Part shown: in pieces, positions 28,406 to 35,621 of the stretch
How the letters are laid out: every line of letters starts with the position of its first letter
Position numbering within the stretch: position 1 is the stretch's first letter
Assembly (NCBI GenBank): GCA_029781795.1
Contig: JAKOWB010000105.1
Coordinates: 1 to 60,771 of the forward strand
Length of the DNA stretch: 60,771 nucleotides
Direction of reading: 5' to 3'
Source of the DNA: Pseudomonadota bacterium
Lineage (GTDB): Bacteria > Pseudomonadota > Alphaproteobacteria > Kiloniellales > JACOMY01
Notes under the pieces: generated by a model
Seen by the model: the letters and a program-made list of their open reading frames with translations, nothing else
Told to the model about the DNA's origin: nothing
The model's database searches: none
Position numbers and translations under genes: made by a program

Positions 28406-28603
28406 CTACTTCCGCCAATCCTCGCCCTTCTGCTTCTGCCCCTTGGCCTCGGGGAAGAGCCAGACGGCGGCGATCATGAAGGCGGCAAGGCCGGCGGCGA
28501 CCCAGGCATTGCCTTTCAGGCCGACGTCGTCCTGGTACCAGAACATGCCGGCCGCGACGGCAGCCACCAGCAGCGAGAGGATGGCTTTCACATGATTGGG
28601 CAT
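28406..28603 (-). CDS. Small membrane protein, unknown
   Basis: 65 residues with two hydrophobic segments (about 6-22 and 32-50) and a charged C-terminus rich in Lys, Gln and Glu (PEAKGQKQKGEDWRK). AGGGAA precedes the ATG at 28603. Not recognised. It follows another small membrane protein gene on the same strand after 35 bases. Confidence 0.6.
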   Translation of the reverse strand: MPNHVKAILSLLVAAVAAGMFWYQDDVGLKGNAWVAAGLAAFMIAAVWLFPEAKGQKQKGEDWRK

Positions 28604-28638
28604 GATTTTGCGTTCCCTGACTTGAGATCCGTTTCCGT

Positions 28639-29016
28639 CTAGAGCTGTCCGGCGGCGGAGGCCGCGGCCAGCGCCGCCAGCCCCGCCGCGGCCAGAGTCA
28701 TGGCACCGACGCCGATCGGCCGGTCCAGGCCGGCGCGTGGCAGGAGCTGCCAGGCCAGCGGCCCACCCAGCAGGCCGAGGCCGCCGGCCACCACCGCCAC
28801 CGGCCAGGAAAGCCGCTGGCTGGCCAGCCACACGGCCGCCGCCAGCAGCGCCAGCAGCGCCAGCAGCAGCAGGCCGACCAGCAGCAGGCCGGCGCCGCCC
28901 CGCAGCGCCGCCGGGCGCCCGGCGAGCGGCAAGTAGCCGCTGGCCTGCACCCCACCGGTGGCGAAGAGCAGAAGCAGCCCCAGGAAAGCCAAGCCCGGCA
29001 GGATCTGGTCGCCCAC
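28639..29016 (-). CDS. Small membrane protein, unknown
   Basis: 125 residues, very hydrophobic, about four membrane segments; rich in Leu, Ala and Gly. The GTG start at 29016 has GAGAGGAG just upstream. Divergent from the KPHMT-like gene, with the first AT-rich operator-like motif between them, so it may share that control. Function not recognised, and composition-driven overcalling is possible. Confidence 0.5.
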   Translation of the reverse strand: MGDQILPGLAFLGLLLLFATGGVQASGYLPLAGRPAALRGGAGLLLVGLLLLALLALLAAAVWLASQRLSWPVAVVAGGLGLLGGPLAWQLLPRAGLDRPIGVGAMTLAAAGLAALAAASAAGQL

Positions 29017-29137
29017 GCTCCTCTCGTCCCATCCCCGTCGGCCGCGGCGCCCCGCATCGGCAGGGACTGTCCGCCCCGGGCACTCGCGGCCCCGTTGGCG
29101 AGGCCGCTTGACCGGCCCAGGAGAGGCCGTTAAAGCA

Positions 29138-29154
29138 TATCACTAATATATCAG
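29138..29154. promoter_or_regulatory. Regulon motif, copy 1 (before KPHMT-like gene)
   Basis: TATCACTAATATATCAG, one of three copies of TATCNNTRATATATCWR in this island, set in otherwise GC-rich DNA. It sits 52 bases upstream of the enzyme start and between two divergent genes. It may overlap promoter elements. Confidence 0.6.
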
Positions 29155-29205
29155 TTGTCGCTGGAAGCCAAGGGCGACGACCAGAAGCAGAAACCGGAGG
29201 GGACC

Positions 29206-30075
29206 ATGGCCGAGGGCGAGAAGAAAAAGCGCACCATCACCGAGATCCGCGAGTCGAAGCAGACCGGCGAGAAGATGGTCTATACCTCGGTGCCGGACTA
29301 CACCTCGGCGCGCTGGGCCGAGGCCGCCGGCGTCGACGTCTGCGTGGTCGGCGACAGCCTGGCCATGGTAGCGCACGGCCACCCTTCCACCATACCGGCC
29401 AGCATGGACATGATGGTGATGCACGCGCTGGCGGTCCGCCGCGGCGCGCCCAACACCTTCACGCTCGGCTGCATGCCCTACCAGTCCTACAACACCGTCG
29501 ACCGCGCCCTGGTGAATGCCACGCGCTTCATGCAGGAGGCCGCCTGCGACGCGGTCAAGCCGCAGGGCGGCAAGAGCCAGGCGCACATCCTGAAGGCGCT
29601 GGTCGACAGCGGCATCCCCACGGCCTCGCACATCGGCCTCACGCCCCACACCATCGCCATGTTCGGCGGCTTCAAGATCCAGGGCCGCACGGCCGAGGCG
29701 GCGATGAAGATCCTGGAGGACGCCTTCGCCATCCAGGACGCCGGCTGCTTCATGCTGGAGTTCGAGGCCGTGCCGGCCCCCATCGCCAAGGTGATCTCGC
29801 AGCAGCTGGAGATCCCGACCATCGGCATCGGCGCCGGTGCCGGCACCGACGGACAGATCCTGCTGTCCTATGACCTGCTGGGTGTCTTCACCGACTTCAA
29901 GCCGAAGTTCACCAAGCGCTATGCCAACCTGACCGAGGTCGCGGTCACCGGCCTGAAGCAGTACGTCAAGGAAGTGAAGGACGGCGCCTTCCCCGACGAC
30001 GACCACAGCTATGGCGTCAACCAGGCCGAGTACGAGAAGTTCCTGGACCTGGTGGAGAAGCGCCGGCAGCACTGA
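29206..30075 (+). CDS. Ketopantoate hydroxymethyltransferase-like enzyme with altered metal site
   Basis: 289 residues, a PanB-superfamily TIM barrel over nearly its whole length (VVGDSLAMV, HIGLTPHT, GGFKIQGR, IPTIGIGAGAGTDGQIL). Compared with E. coli PanB from memory, the Mg ligand Asp45 is kept (Asp50) and catalytic Glu181 is kept (Glu187). The ligands Asp84 and Glu114 are replaced by Cys89 (TLGCMPYQSY) and Gln120 (AVKPQGG). I therefore do not call it panB: it is probably a paralog with a different substrate. GGAGGGG at 29197 sets the start at 29206. Lies under operator-like copy 1. Confidence 0.82.
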   Translation: MAEGEKKKRTITEIRESKQTGEKMVYTSVPDYTSARWAEAAGVDVCVVGDSLAMVAHGHPSTIPASMDMMVMHALAVRRGAPNTFTLGCMPYQSYNTVDRALVNATRFMQEAACDAVKPQGGKSQAHILKALVDSGIPTASHIGLTPHTIAMFGGFKIQGRTAEAAMKILEDAFAIQDAGCFMLEFEAVPAPIAKVISQQLEIPTIGIGAGAGTDGQILLSYDLLGVFTDFKPKFTKRYANLTEVAVTGLKQYVKEVKDGAFPDDDHSYGVNQAEYEKFLDLVEKRRQH

Positions 30076-30139
30076 GGCCGGCCCGGCGCGGCCGGTCGGC
30101 AGGCGCCAGTCGCTTGCCCTCGGCAGCGCTGGAATGTAA

Positions 30140-30156
30140 TAGATATATCACTGATA
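30140..30156. promoter_or_regulatory. Regulon motif, copy 2 (before DUF6166-TRAP operon)
   Basis: On the minus strand TATCAGTGATATATCTA, matching copy 1 in 13 of 17 positions. Its core TATCACTGATA (30146-30156) is a perfect palindrome about a central C. It lies 67 bases before the DUF6166 gene. Confidence 0.62.
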
Positions 30157-30222
30157 GATGACGTCGCCACCCGGGCCGGGCCCCGGGGACAAGAAGCGGC
30201 GCGGGCGGGAGAGACGGCGGCC

Positions 30223-30519
30223 ATGAAGACCTTTCGCGGCGATCGCACCATCGACGGCCTCAAGGTGAGCGTCGACGGCCAGCCGCTCGGCACCCACGAA
30301 GAGATCAAGCGCTTCAACACCACCGGCTTCGAGTGGAGCTATGAAGGCGCCGGCCCGCGCCAGCTCGCGCTCGCCATCCTGGTCGAGCATCTGGGCGATA
30401 CGGCCAAGGCGATCGCGCTGAGCGACGGCTTCATGAAGGCGGCCGTCGCCAACTTCGACAACGAATGGGAAATGACCTCGGCCGACATCGACGCGGTGCT
30501 CGCCACGCTCGGCCGCTAG
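30223..30519 (+). CDS. DUF6166-domain protein
   Basis: 98 residues. The pattern Y/F-x-G-x-R...V...L...N...F-E-W-S-Y-x-G-x-G-P-x-Q-L-A-L-A-I-L is that of DUF6166, a small domain of unknown function often found near mobile or accessory genes. GGGAGAGA precedes the ATG. It opens the unit that contains the TRAP transporter, after operator-like copy 2. Confidence 0.8.
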   Translation: MKTFRGDRTIDGLKVSVDGQPLGTHEEIKRFNTTGFEWSYEGAGPRQLALAILVEHLGDTAKAIALSDGFMKAAVANFDNEWEMTSADIDAVLATLGR

Positions 30520-30596
30520 GCAGGACAGACGACCGGCCGGAGCAGGGGCCGGCGCTGTGGGGACGTAAGGAAACGCAAGGGAGGAGACCTAGAACA

Positions 30597-31658
30597 ATGT
30601 CATTCATGTCGCGCATCAAGGCGCTGGGCGCTGCCGCAACCGCGGCTGCCCTCATCGCCGGCTCGCCGGCCCAGGCCGCCGAGATGAACTTCAAGATGGC
30701 CACCTCGTGGGCCGGCGGCCCGCTGATGGAGATCGGCGCCAAGGCCTTCGCCGACCGCGTCAAGGAGATGTCGAACGGCCGCATCGAGATCGAGGTCTTC
30801 CCGGCCGGCACGCTGGGCGAGGCGCTGAAGGTGACCGAGACCGTGTCGAACGGCGTCGCCGACATGGGCCACACCTGGATGGGCTACGACTGGGGCGTCG
30901 ATCCGACCGTCGTGCTGTTCGGCGGCTATGCCGGCTCCTTCGACACCGAGCGCATGCTGCACTGGCTCTACCGTGGCGGCGGCGTCGAGATGCAGCGCGA
31001 GTTCCGCCAGGAGAAGTTCGGCATCGTCTCGATGCCGCTGTTCATCCGCACCGCCGAGGTCTTCCTGCATTCGATCAAGCCGGTCCGCACGCTGGCCGAC
31101 CTGCAGGGCCTGAAGCTGCGCACCGCCGGCGCCTGGCTGGAGATGTCCAAGCAGCTCGGCGCCGCGCCGGTGACCACGCCCGGCGGCGAGATCTACACCG
31201 CGCTGGAGCGCGGCACGATCGACGCCACCGAGTGGGGCACGCTGTGGGAGAACATCTCCCCTGGCTTCTACAAGGTCGCCAAGTACCTGATCATCCCCGG
31301 CGTGCACCAGCCGACCGCGCCCTTCGAGCTGCAGGTCAACAACGACGTCTGGAACGGCCTGTCGGACGCCGACAAGCAGCTGATCGAGACGGCGGCGCGG
31401 CTCACCACCTTCGATTCCTGGCTGACCATCGGCCAGGAGGACGCCAAGGCGCTGGACTTCTACCGTGCCCAGGGCAACGAGATCATCGAGCTCGACCCCG
31501 AGGTGCAGTACGCGGTGAAGGATATCGCCGACAAGTGGGCCGACGGCGTGGCGGCGAACAACGCCTGGTTCGCCAAGGTGCTGCAGAGCCAGCGCGACTT
31601 CGCGACGCTCTGGGCCGAGGCCAACCACTATCGCAACGTCAAGGTGAAGGGCCAGTAA
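30597..31658 (+). CDS. dctP: TRAP transporter solute-binding protein (DctP family)
   Basis: 353 residues. Signal peptide of about 27 residues ending PAQA, then the mature DctP fold starting AEMNFKMATSW. The segment LKLRTAGAW holds the family arginine that binds the substrate carboxylate, and ATEWGTLWEN follows. Delivers an organic acid to the DctQM permease in the periplasm. GGAGGAG lies upstream of the ATG at 30597. A 15-base-pair hairpin after the stop probably protects this part of the mRNA. Confidence 0.92.
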   Translation: MSFMSRIKALGAAATAAALIAGSPAQAAEMNFKMATSWAGGPLMEIGAKAFADRVKEMSNGRIEIEVFPAGTLGEALKVTETVSNGVADMGHTWMGYDWGVDPTVVLFGGYAGSFDTERMLHWLYRGGGVEMQREFRQEKFGIVSMPLFIRTAEVFLHSIKPVRTLADLQGLKLRTAGAWLEMSKQLGAAPVTTPGGEIYTALERGTIDATEWGTLWENISPGFYKVAKYLIIPGVHQPTAPFELQVNNDVWNGLSDADKQLIETAARLTTFDSWLTIGQEDAKALDFYRAQGNEIIELDPEVQYAVKDIADKWADGVAANNAWFAKVLQSQRDFATLWAEANHYRNVKVKGQ

Positions 31659-31667
31659 GGTCCCCCC

Positions 31668-31702
31668 GGCGGCGGGGCCGGCAGCGCGCCGGCCCCGCCG
31701 CC
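31668..31702 (+). terminator. Intercistronic hairpin between dctP and dctQ
   Basis: A 15-base perfect stem GGCGGCGGGGCCGGC / GCCGGCCCCGCCGCC with a 5-base loop, then TTTGCTTT. Most likely a partial terminator or 3' stabiliser that keeps the binding protein more abundant than the permease. Confidence 0.75.
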
Positions 31703-31729
31703 TTTGCTTTCCCGCCCGGAGTTCTGTCG

Positions 31730-32251
31730 ATGCGGCTGCTGATCGGCGTCATCGAGCGCTTCAACCTCGGCCTCGGCTGGTTCGCCGCGCTGCTGATCCT
31801 GCCGCTCACCGTCGCCACCTGCTACGAGGTCTTCTCGCGCTATCTCTTCACGGCGCCGACGATCTGGGCCTTCGAGCTGGGCTACATGCTGACCGGTGCC
31901 TACTTCCTGCTCGGCGCGGCGCTGACCCTGCAGCGCGGCGAGCACATCCGCATCGACCTCGTCTATGCGCGCCTTTCGGTGCGGCGCAAGGCGCTGGTCG
32001 ACATCGTCTGCTACCTCTGCTTCTTCATCCCCTTCACCGTCTTCCTCGGCATCCGGCTGTGGGAGTACATGACGCACGCCATCCAGACCGGCGAGGGCTC
32101 CGGCCAGTCGGCCTGGAACCCGGTGATCTGGCCCTTCCGACTGGTCTTCTTCCTGGGCTTCGCATCGCTCGGCCTGCAGGCCCTGGCCGAGGCGATCAAG
32201 TGCGCCTTCACCCTGGCCGGACGGCCGCTCGGCAGCTACGCGCGGAGCTGA
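31730..32251 (+). CDS. dctQ: TRAP transporter small permease (DctQ family)
   Basis: 173 residues, four membrane helices; the family motif F-x-R-Y-L-F (EVFSRYLFTAPTIWAFEL) and LQRGEHIRIDLV are present. Forms the membrane complex with DctM. Start at the ATG at 31730, the first credible one; 6 bases separate it from dctM. Confidence 0.9.
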   Translation: MRLLIGVIERFNLGLGWFAALLILPLTVATCYEVFSRYLFTAPTIWAFELGYMLTGAYFLLGAALTLQRGEHIRIDLVYARLSVRRKALVDIVCYLCFFIPFTVFLGIRLWEYMTHAIQTGEGSGQSAWNPVIWPFRLVFFLGFASLGLQALAEAIKCAFTLAGRPLGSYARS

Positions 32252-32257
32252 CAGGAC

Positions 32258-33586
32258 ATGGACAGCCAGACCCTCGCGCTGCTGATGTTCCCAGCGCTGT
32301 TCGTGCTCATGTTCCTGGGCTTCCCGGTGGCGCTCAGCCTGATGAGCGTGGGCTTCGCCTTCGGCCTGATGGGCTTCAAGTTCCAGGCGCTGCTGTTCCA
32401 GTTCACCCAGAAGGTCGACAGCGTCGCCTCGAACTTCGTGCTGGCGGCCGTGCCGCTCTTCGTCTTCATGGGCTCGATGCTGGAGCGCAGCGGCATCGCC
32501 GAGAAGCTGTTCGAGGCCGTGCACATCTGGACCCGCCGGCTGCCCGGCGGCCTGGCCGTCGGCACGGTCATCATGTGCATCATCTTCGCCGCCTCGACCG
32601 GTGTGATCGGCGCCACCGAGGCGGTGGTGGGTCTGCTCGCCATCCCGCCGATGCTGCGCTACGGCTACGACAAGTCGATGGTCTGCGGCACGATCTGCGC
32701 CGGCGGCTCGCTCGGCACCATCATCCCGCCCTCGGTCGTGGTCGTGGTGCTGGGCCCGGTGGCCGACGTCTCGATCGGCGACCTGCTGGTCGGCATGGTG
32801 ATTCCCGGCCTGGTGCTGTCGCTGGGCTACATCGCCTATATCACCGGCCTCTGCATCCTGAAGCCGGAGCGCGGGCCGCGCATCCCGCCCTCGCCGGACG
32901 ATCCGACCTTCCGCGAGAAGCTGGCCGTCACCATGAAGGCCATGGTGCCGCCTCTGCTGATGATCTTCGCCGTGCTGGGGTCGATCTTCTTCGGCTGGGC
33001 GGCACCGACCGAGGCGGCCGCCATCGGCGCCGCGACCTCGGTCCTTCTGGTGCTCTGCTATCGCCGCTTCACCTGGCTGACCTTCCGCCAGGCGCTGCTG
33101 AAGACGCTTACCGTCACCTGCATGATCATGCTGATCCTGCTGGGCGGCAGCCTCTATACCGGCACCTTCGTCGCGCTGGGCGGCATGGGCCTCATCCGCG
33201 AGCTGATCGCCGGCGCCGACATGGGCGCCTGGGGCGTCATCGCCCTGGCGCTGGGCGTGATCTTCGCCGCCGGCTTCTTCCTGGAGTGGATCTCGATCAT
33301 CCTGATCTTCGTGCCGATCTTCCTGCCGCTGGTGAAGGCCTTCGGCTTCGATCCGCTGTGGTTCTGCATGCTGGTGCTGCTGATGATCCAGACCAGCTAC
33401 CTGACGCCGCCGATGGCGCCGGCGATCTTCTACCTGCGCGGCATCTCGCCGCCGGAGATCACGCTCGGCCACATGTACCGCGGCGTCATCCCCTTCATCG
33501 TGATCCAGCTCTTCGTCGCCGGGCTGATCATGGCGATCCCGGAAATGGCGACGTGGCTGCCGGCCCAGGTGCTGGGCTTCAAGTAG
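32258..33586 (+). CDS. dctM: TRAP transporter large permease (DctM family)
   Basis: 442 residues, about twelve membrane segments. It has the conserved F-P-V-A-x-S-L-M region, FAASTGVIGATEAVVG, GGSLGTIIPPSVVVVVLG, and FLEWISIILIFVPIFLPL near the end. Sodium-driven channel of the TRAP system. The gene follows dctQ by 6 bases and is followed by the dioxygenase-like gene after 17 bases. Confidence 0.94.
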   Translation: MDSQTLALLMFPALFVLMFLGFPVALSLMSVGFAFGLMGFKFQALLFQFTQKVDSVASNFVLAAVPLFVFMGSMLERSGIAEKLFEAVHIWTRRLPGGLAVGTVIMCIIFAASTGVIGATEAVVGLLAIPPMLRYGYDKSMVCGTICAGGSLGTIIPPSVVVVVLGPVADVSIGDLLVGMVIPGLVLSLGYIAYITGLCILKPERGPRIPPSPDDPTFREKLAVTMKAMVPPLLMIFAVLGSIFFGWAAPTEAAAIGAATSVLLVLCYRRFTWLTFRQALLKTLTVTCMIMLILLGGSLYTGTFVALGGMGLIRELIAGADMGAWGVIALALGVIFAAGFFLEWISIILIFVPIFLPLVKAFGFDPLWFCMLVLLMIQTSYLTPPMAPAIFYLRGISPPEITLGHMYRGVIPFIVIQLFVAGLIMAIPEMATWLPAQVLGFK

Positions 33587-33603
33587 CGAAGGAATCGAGT
33601 GCC

Positions 33604-34512
33604 ATGACCCCCGAAGACATCCTGTCGCATCGTCCGAAGGTGCTGAGCCAGCGCCAGCGCGAGGACTATTTCGAGAAGGGCTACATCCTGGTCGAGCGCT
33701 TCGTCGACGCGGCCTGGCTGGAGAAGCTGCGCGCCGGCGTCGCCCGTCTGATCGAGCGCTCGCGCGCGGAGACCAAGTCCGGCGCGGTCTTCGACCTGGA
33801 GCCCGGCCACACGGCGGAGAACCCGCGCCTGCGCCGGGTCTCCAGCCCGAACGACGAGGACCCGGCCTTCTGGGACTTCGCCAGCCGCTCGCCGCTGGGC
33901 GACCTGCTGCAGGACCTGCTGGGGCCGGCGGTGAAGTTCCACCAGTCGAAGCTGAACTTCAAATGGGCCAAGGGCGGCACCGAGGTGAAGTGGCACCAGG
34001 ATGCGCCCTTCTTCCCGCACACCAACGCCGCCGTGCTGACCGTCGGGCTCTACATGAACGACTGCGGCATGGACCAGGGGCCGCTGGGCTGCGTCCCCGG
34101 CAGCCACGAGCGCGAGGTCTTCGACCACTACGGTCCCGACGGCAAGTGGGCCGGCTTCATCCAGAAGGCCGACCTGCCGCGCGTGGCGATCGACAAGGCC
34201 GAGTACCTCTGCGGGCCGGCCGGCTCGCTGACGCTGCACAACTACCGCACGGTGCACGGCTCGGAGCCGAACCGCAGCGACCTCGGCCGGCCGCTGCTGC
34301 TCAACGTCATGTCGGCGGCCGACGCCTTCCCCTATACCTACAATCCGCTGAAGACCCGCTACTACCAGCAGTGCATCCGCGGCGAGCCGGCGCGTCTGGC
34401 GCACCATGACCCGCGCCCCATGCCGGTGCCGCCGGACTGGTCGGGCGGCTATACCTCGATCTTCGAGTACCAGCAGGGCGCGGCCGCGATGGGCGGCGGC
34501 GCCATGATGTAG
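33604..34512 (+). CDS. Phytanoyl-CoA dioxygenase-family (Fe(II)/2-oxoglutarate) oxygenase
   Basis: 302 residues. The iron ligands His131 and Asp133 (KWHQDAPFF) and His218 (RTVHGSEPN), plus Arg229 for 2-oxoglutarate (LGRPLLLNV), are all present, so it should be active. Members hydroxylate aliphatic carbons of fatty acyl, quaternary ammonium or ectoine-type substrates. Co-transcribed with the TRAP genes, which suggests that its substrate is the imported acid. The C-terminus is Gly/Ala/Met-rich. A small hairpin follows. Confidence 0.88.
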   Translation: MTPEDILSHRPKVLSQRQREDYFEKGYILVERFVDAAWLEKLRAGVARLIERSRAETKSGAVFDLEPGHTAENPRLRRVSSPNDEDPAFWDFASRSPLGDLLQDLLGPAVKFHQSKLNFKWAKGGTEVKWHQDAPFFPHTNAAVLTVGLYMNDCGMDQGPLGCVPGSHEREVFDHYGPDGKWAGFIQKADLPRVAIDKAEYLCGPAGSLTLHNYRTVHGSEPNRSDLGRPLLLNVMSAADAFPYTYNPLKTRYYQQCIRGEPARLAHHDPRPMPVPPDWSGGYTSIFEYQQGAAAMGGGAMM

Positions 34513-34525
34513 CCCCCATGCCCGC

Positions 34526-34543
34526 CTGCCCTTTACAGGGCAG
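34526..34543 (+). terminator. Weak hairpin after the TRAP-dioxygenase unit
   Basis: CTGCCCT-TTAC-AGGGCAG, a 7-base stem without a T run, just before operator-like copy 3. Possible weak terminator. Confidence 0.4.
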
Positions 34544-34554
34544 AGGGTGTGATG

Positions 34555-34571
34555 TATCTGTAATATATCAG
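34555..34571. promoter_or_regulatory. Regulon motif, copy 3 (before fatty-acid-hydroxylase-like gene)
   Basis: TATCTGTAATATATCAG, matching copy 1 in 15 of 17 positions. It lies 45 bases before the start of the hydroxylase-like gene, so this gene probably has its own promoter under the same regulator. Confidence 0.62.
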
Positions 34572-34615
34572 AGCCGTGATAGAATGCGGCTGTGGACCGC
34601 CCCGAGGAGAGCGCC

Positions 34616-35416
34616 ATGGAACTGACCCAATCGCCCATGAGCCAGCGCCAGCACGACTACCGCGCGACCTACCGCGGCCGCATCGTCGGCTGGTACAACG
34701 GCTTCCTGCATGTCGCCGTGATCTACGCCATCGGCCTCACGGCGCTCTATCTCTACGTCACCAACATCCACGCCGTGGCCTGGTGGGAATGGATCACCGT
34801 CCCGGTGGTCTTTCTGCTGTGCAACTTCTTCGAATGGTTCCTGCACGCGCGGGTGATGCACCGCCCGCTGCCGTGGAAGGCGCTGCGCGCGATCTACACG
34901 CGCCACACGCTGATGCACCACCAGTTCTTCACCGAGACCGAGATGCGCTTCGCCGACCACAAGGACTGGCGCGTCACCTTCTTCCCGCCCTACGCGCTGG
35001 TGGTCTTCATCCTGATGTCGATCCCGGGGGCGCTGTTCCTCGGCTGGGCCATCTCGCCCAACGTCGGCTGGCTGGTGATGTGCACCACCACCTCGATGTA
35101 CCTGATCTACGAGTTCATGCACTTCTGCTGCCACGTCGACGAGAACGCCTTTGTGCGCTGGATGCCGCTGATCAACACCAATCGCCGGCACCACACCGCC
35201 CATCACCAGCAGTCGATCATGATGGAGCGGAACATGAACCTGACCTTCCCCATCAGCGACTGGCTGTTCGGCACCTCGGACCTGGACCGCGGACTGCTGG
35301 GCACGCTGTTCAACGGCTACAGCCAGAAGCACGTCCGCAAGGACCTGCGCCGCACCTCGAAGACGCCGCGCGGCAATGCCGCGAAGGCCGGCCCGGGCGT
35401 CGGCGCGGCCGCCTGA
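34616..35416 (+). CDS. Fatty-acid-hydroxylase-superfamily membrane protein
   Basis: 266 residues, about four membrane helices with a histidine-rich di-iron motif set: H77-A-R-V-M-H82, H97 with H101-H102 (RHTLMHHQFF), HFCCHVD, and NRRHHTAHH. This is the pattern of sterol desaturase/fatty acid hydroxylase enzymes, although the spacing is not textbook. It probably hydroxylates a lipid or hydrophobic substrate in the inner membrane. Start at 34616 from GAGGAGA. Closed by a strong terminator. Confidence 0.85.
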   Translation: MELTQSPMSQRQHDYRATYRGRIVGWYNGFLHVAVIYAIGLTALYLYVTNIHAVAWWEWITVPVVFLLCNFFEWFLHARVMHRPLPWKALRAIYTRHTLMHHQFFTETEMRFADHKDWRVTFFPPYALVVFILMSIPGALFLGWAISPNVGWLVMCTTTSMYLIYEFMHFCCHVDENAFVRWMPLINTNRRHHTAHHQQSIMMERNMNLTFPISDWLFGTSDLDRGLLGTLFNGYSQKHVRKDLRRTSKTPRGNAAKAGPGVGAAA

Positions 35417-35436
35417 TCGCCCATTGCTGACCATGC

Positions 35437-35466
35437 AAAGGCCCGGCGGCGACGCCGGGCCTTTTT
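35437..35466 (+). terminator. Rho-independent terminator
   Basis: A 12-base perfect stem AAAGGCCCGGCG / CGCCGGGCCTTT with loop GCGA, followed by TT; the flanking A and T runs make it usable in both directions. Confidence 0.9.
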
Positions 35467-35491
35467 CGTCGCAATCCCCTTTTGCATTGAA

Positions 35492-35591
35492 CGTCATCCC
35501 GGCCGAAGCGCAGCGTAGAGCCGGGATCCATCCTGCCGCGCGTGTTGACGGATGGATCCCGGACAGGCGCTGCGCGCCTTCCGGGATGACG
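35492..35591. repeat. REP-like nested palindrome
   Basis: Outer arms CGTCATCCCGG / CCGGGATGACG (11 bases, perfect) and inner arms CCGGGATCCATC / GATGGATCCCGG (12 bases, perfect), with GCGCAGC and GCTGCGC also paired. This is the well-known alphaproteobacterial intergenic GTCATCCCGG...CCGGGATGAC palindrome. Located between the terminator and the lyase gene. Confidence 0.85.
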
Positions 35592-35621
35592 ATCAGGGAA
35601 TCGAGACCAGGGAGTCGTTGG

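Noticed and set aside
29206..30075. Calling the gene panB
   Set aside because: Two metal ligands of ketopantoate hydroxymethyltransferase are substituted and no panC is adjacent, so the specific name is not justified.
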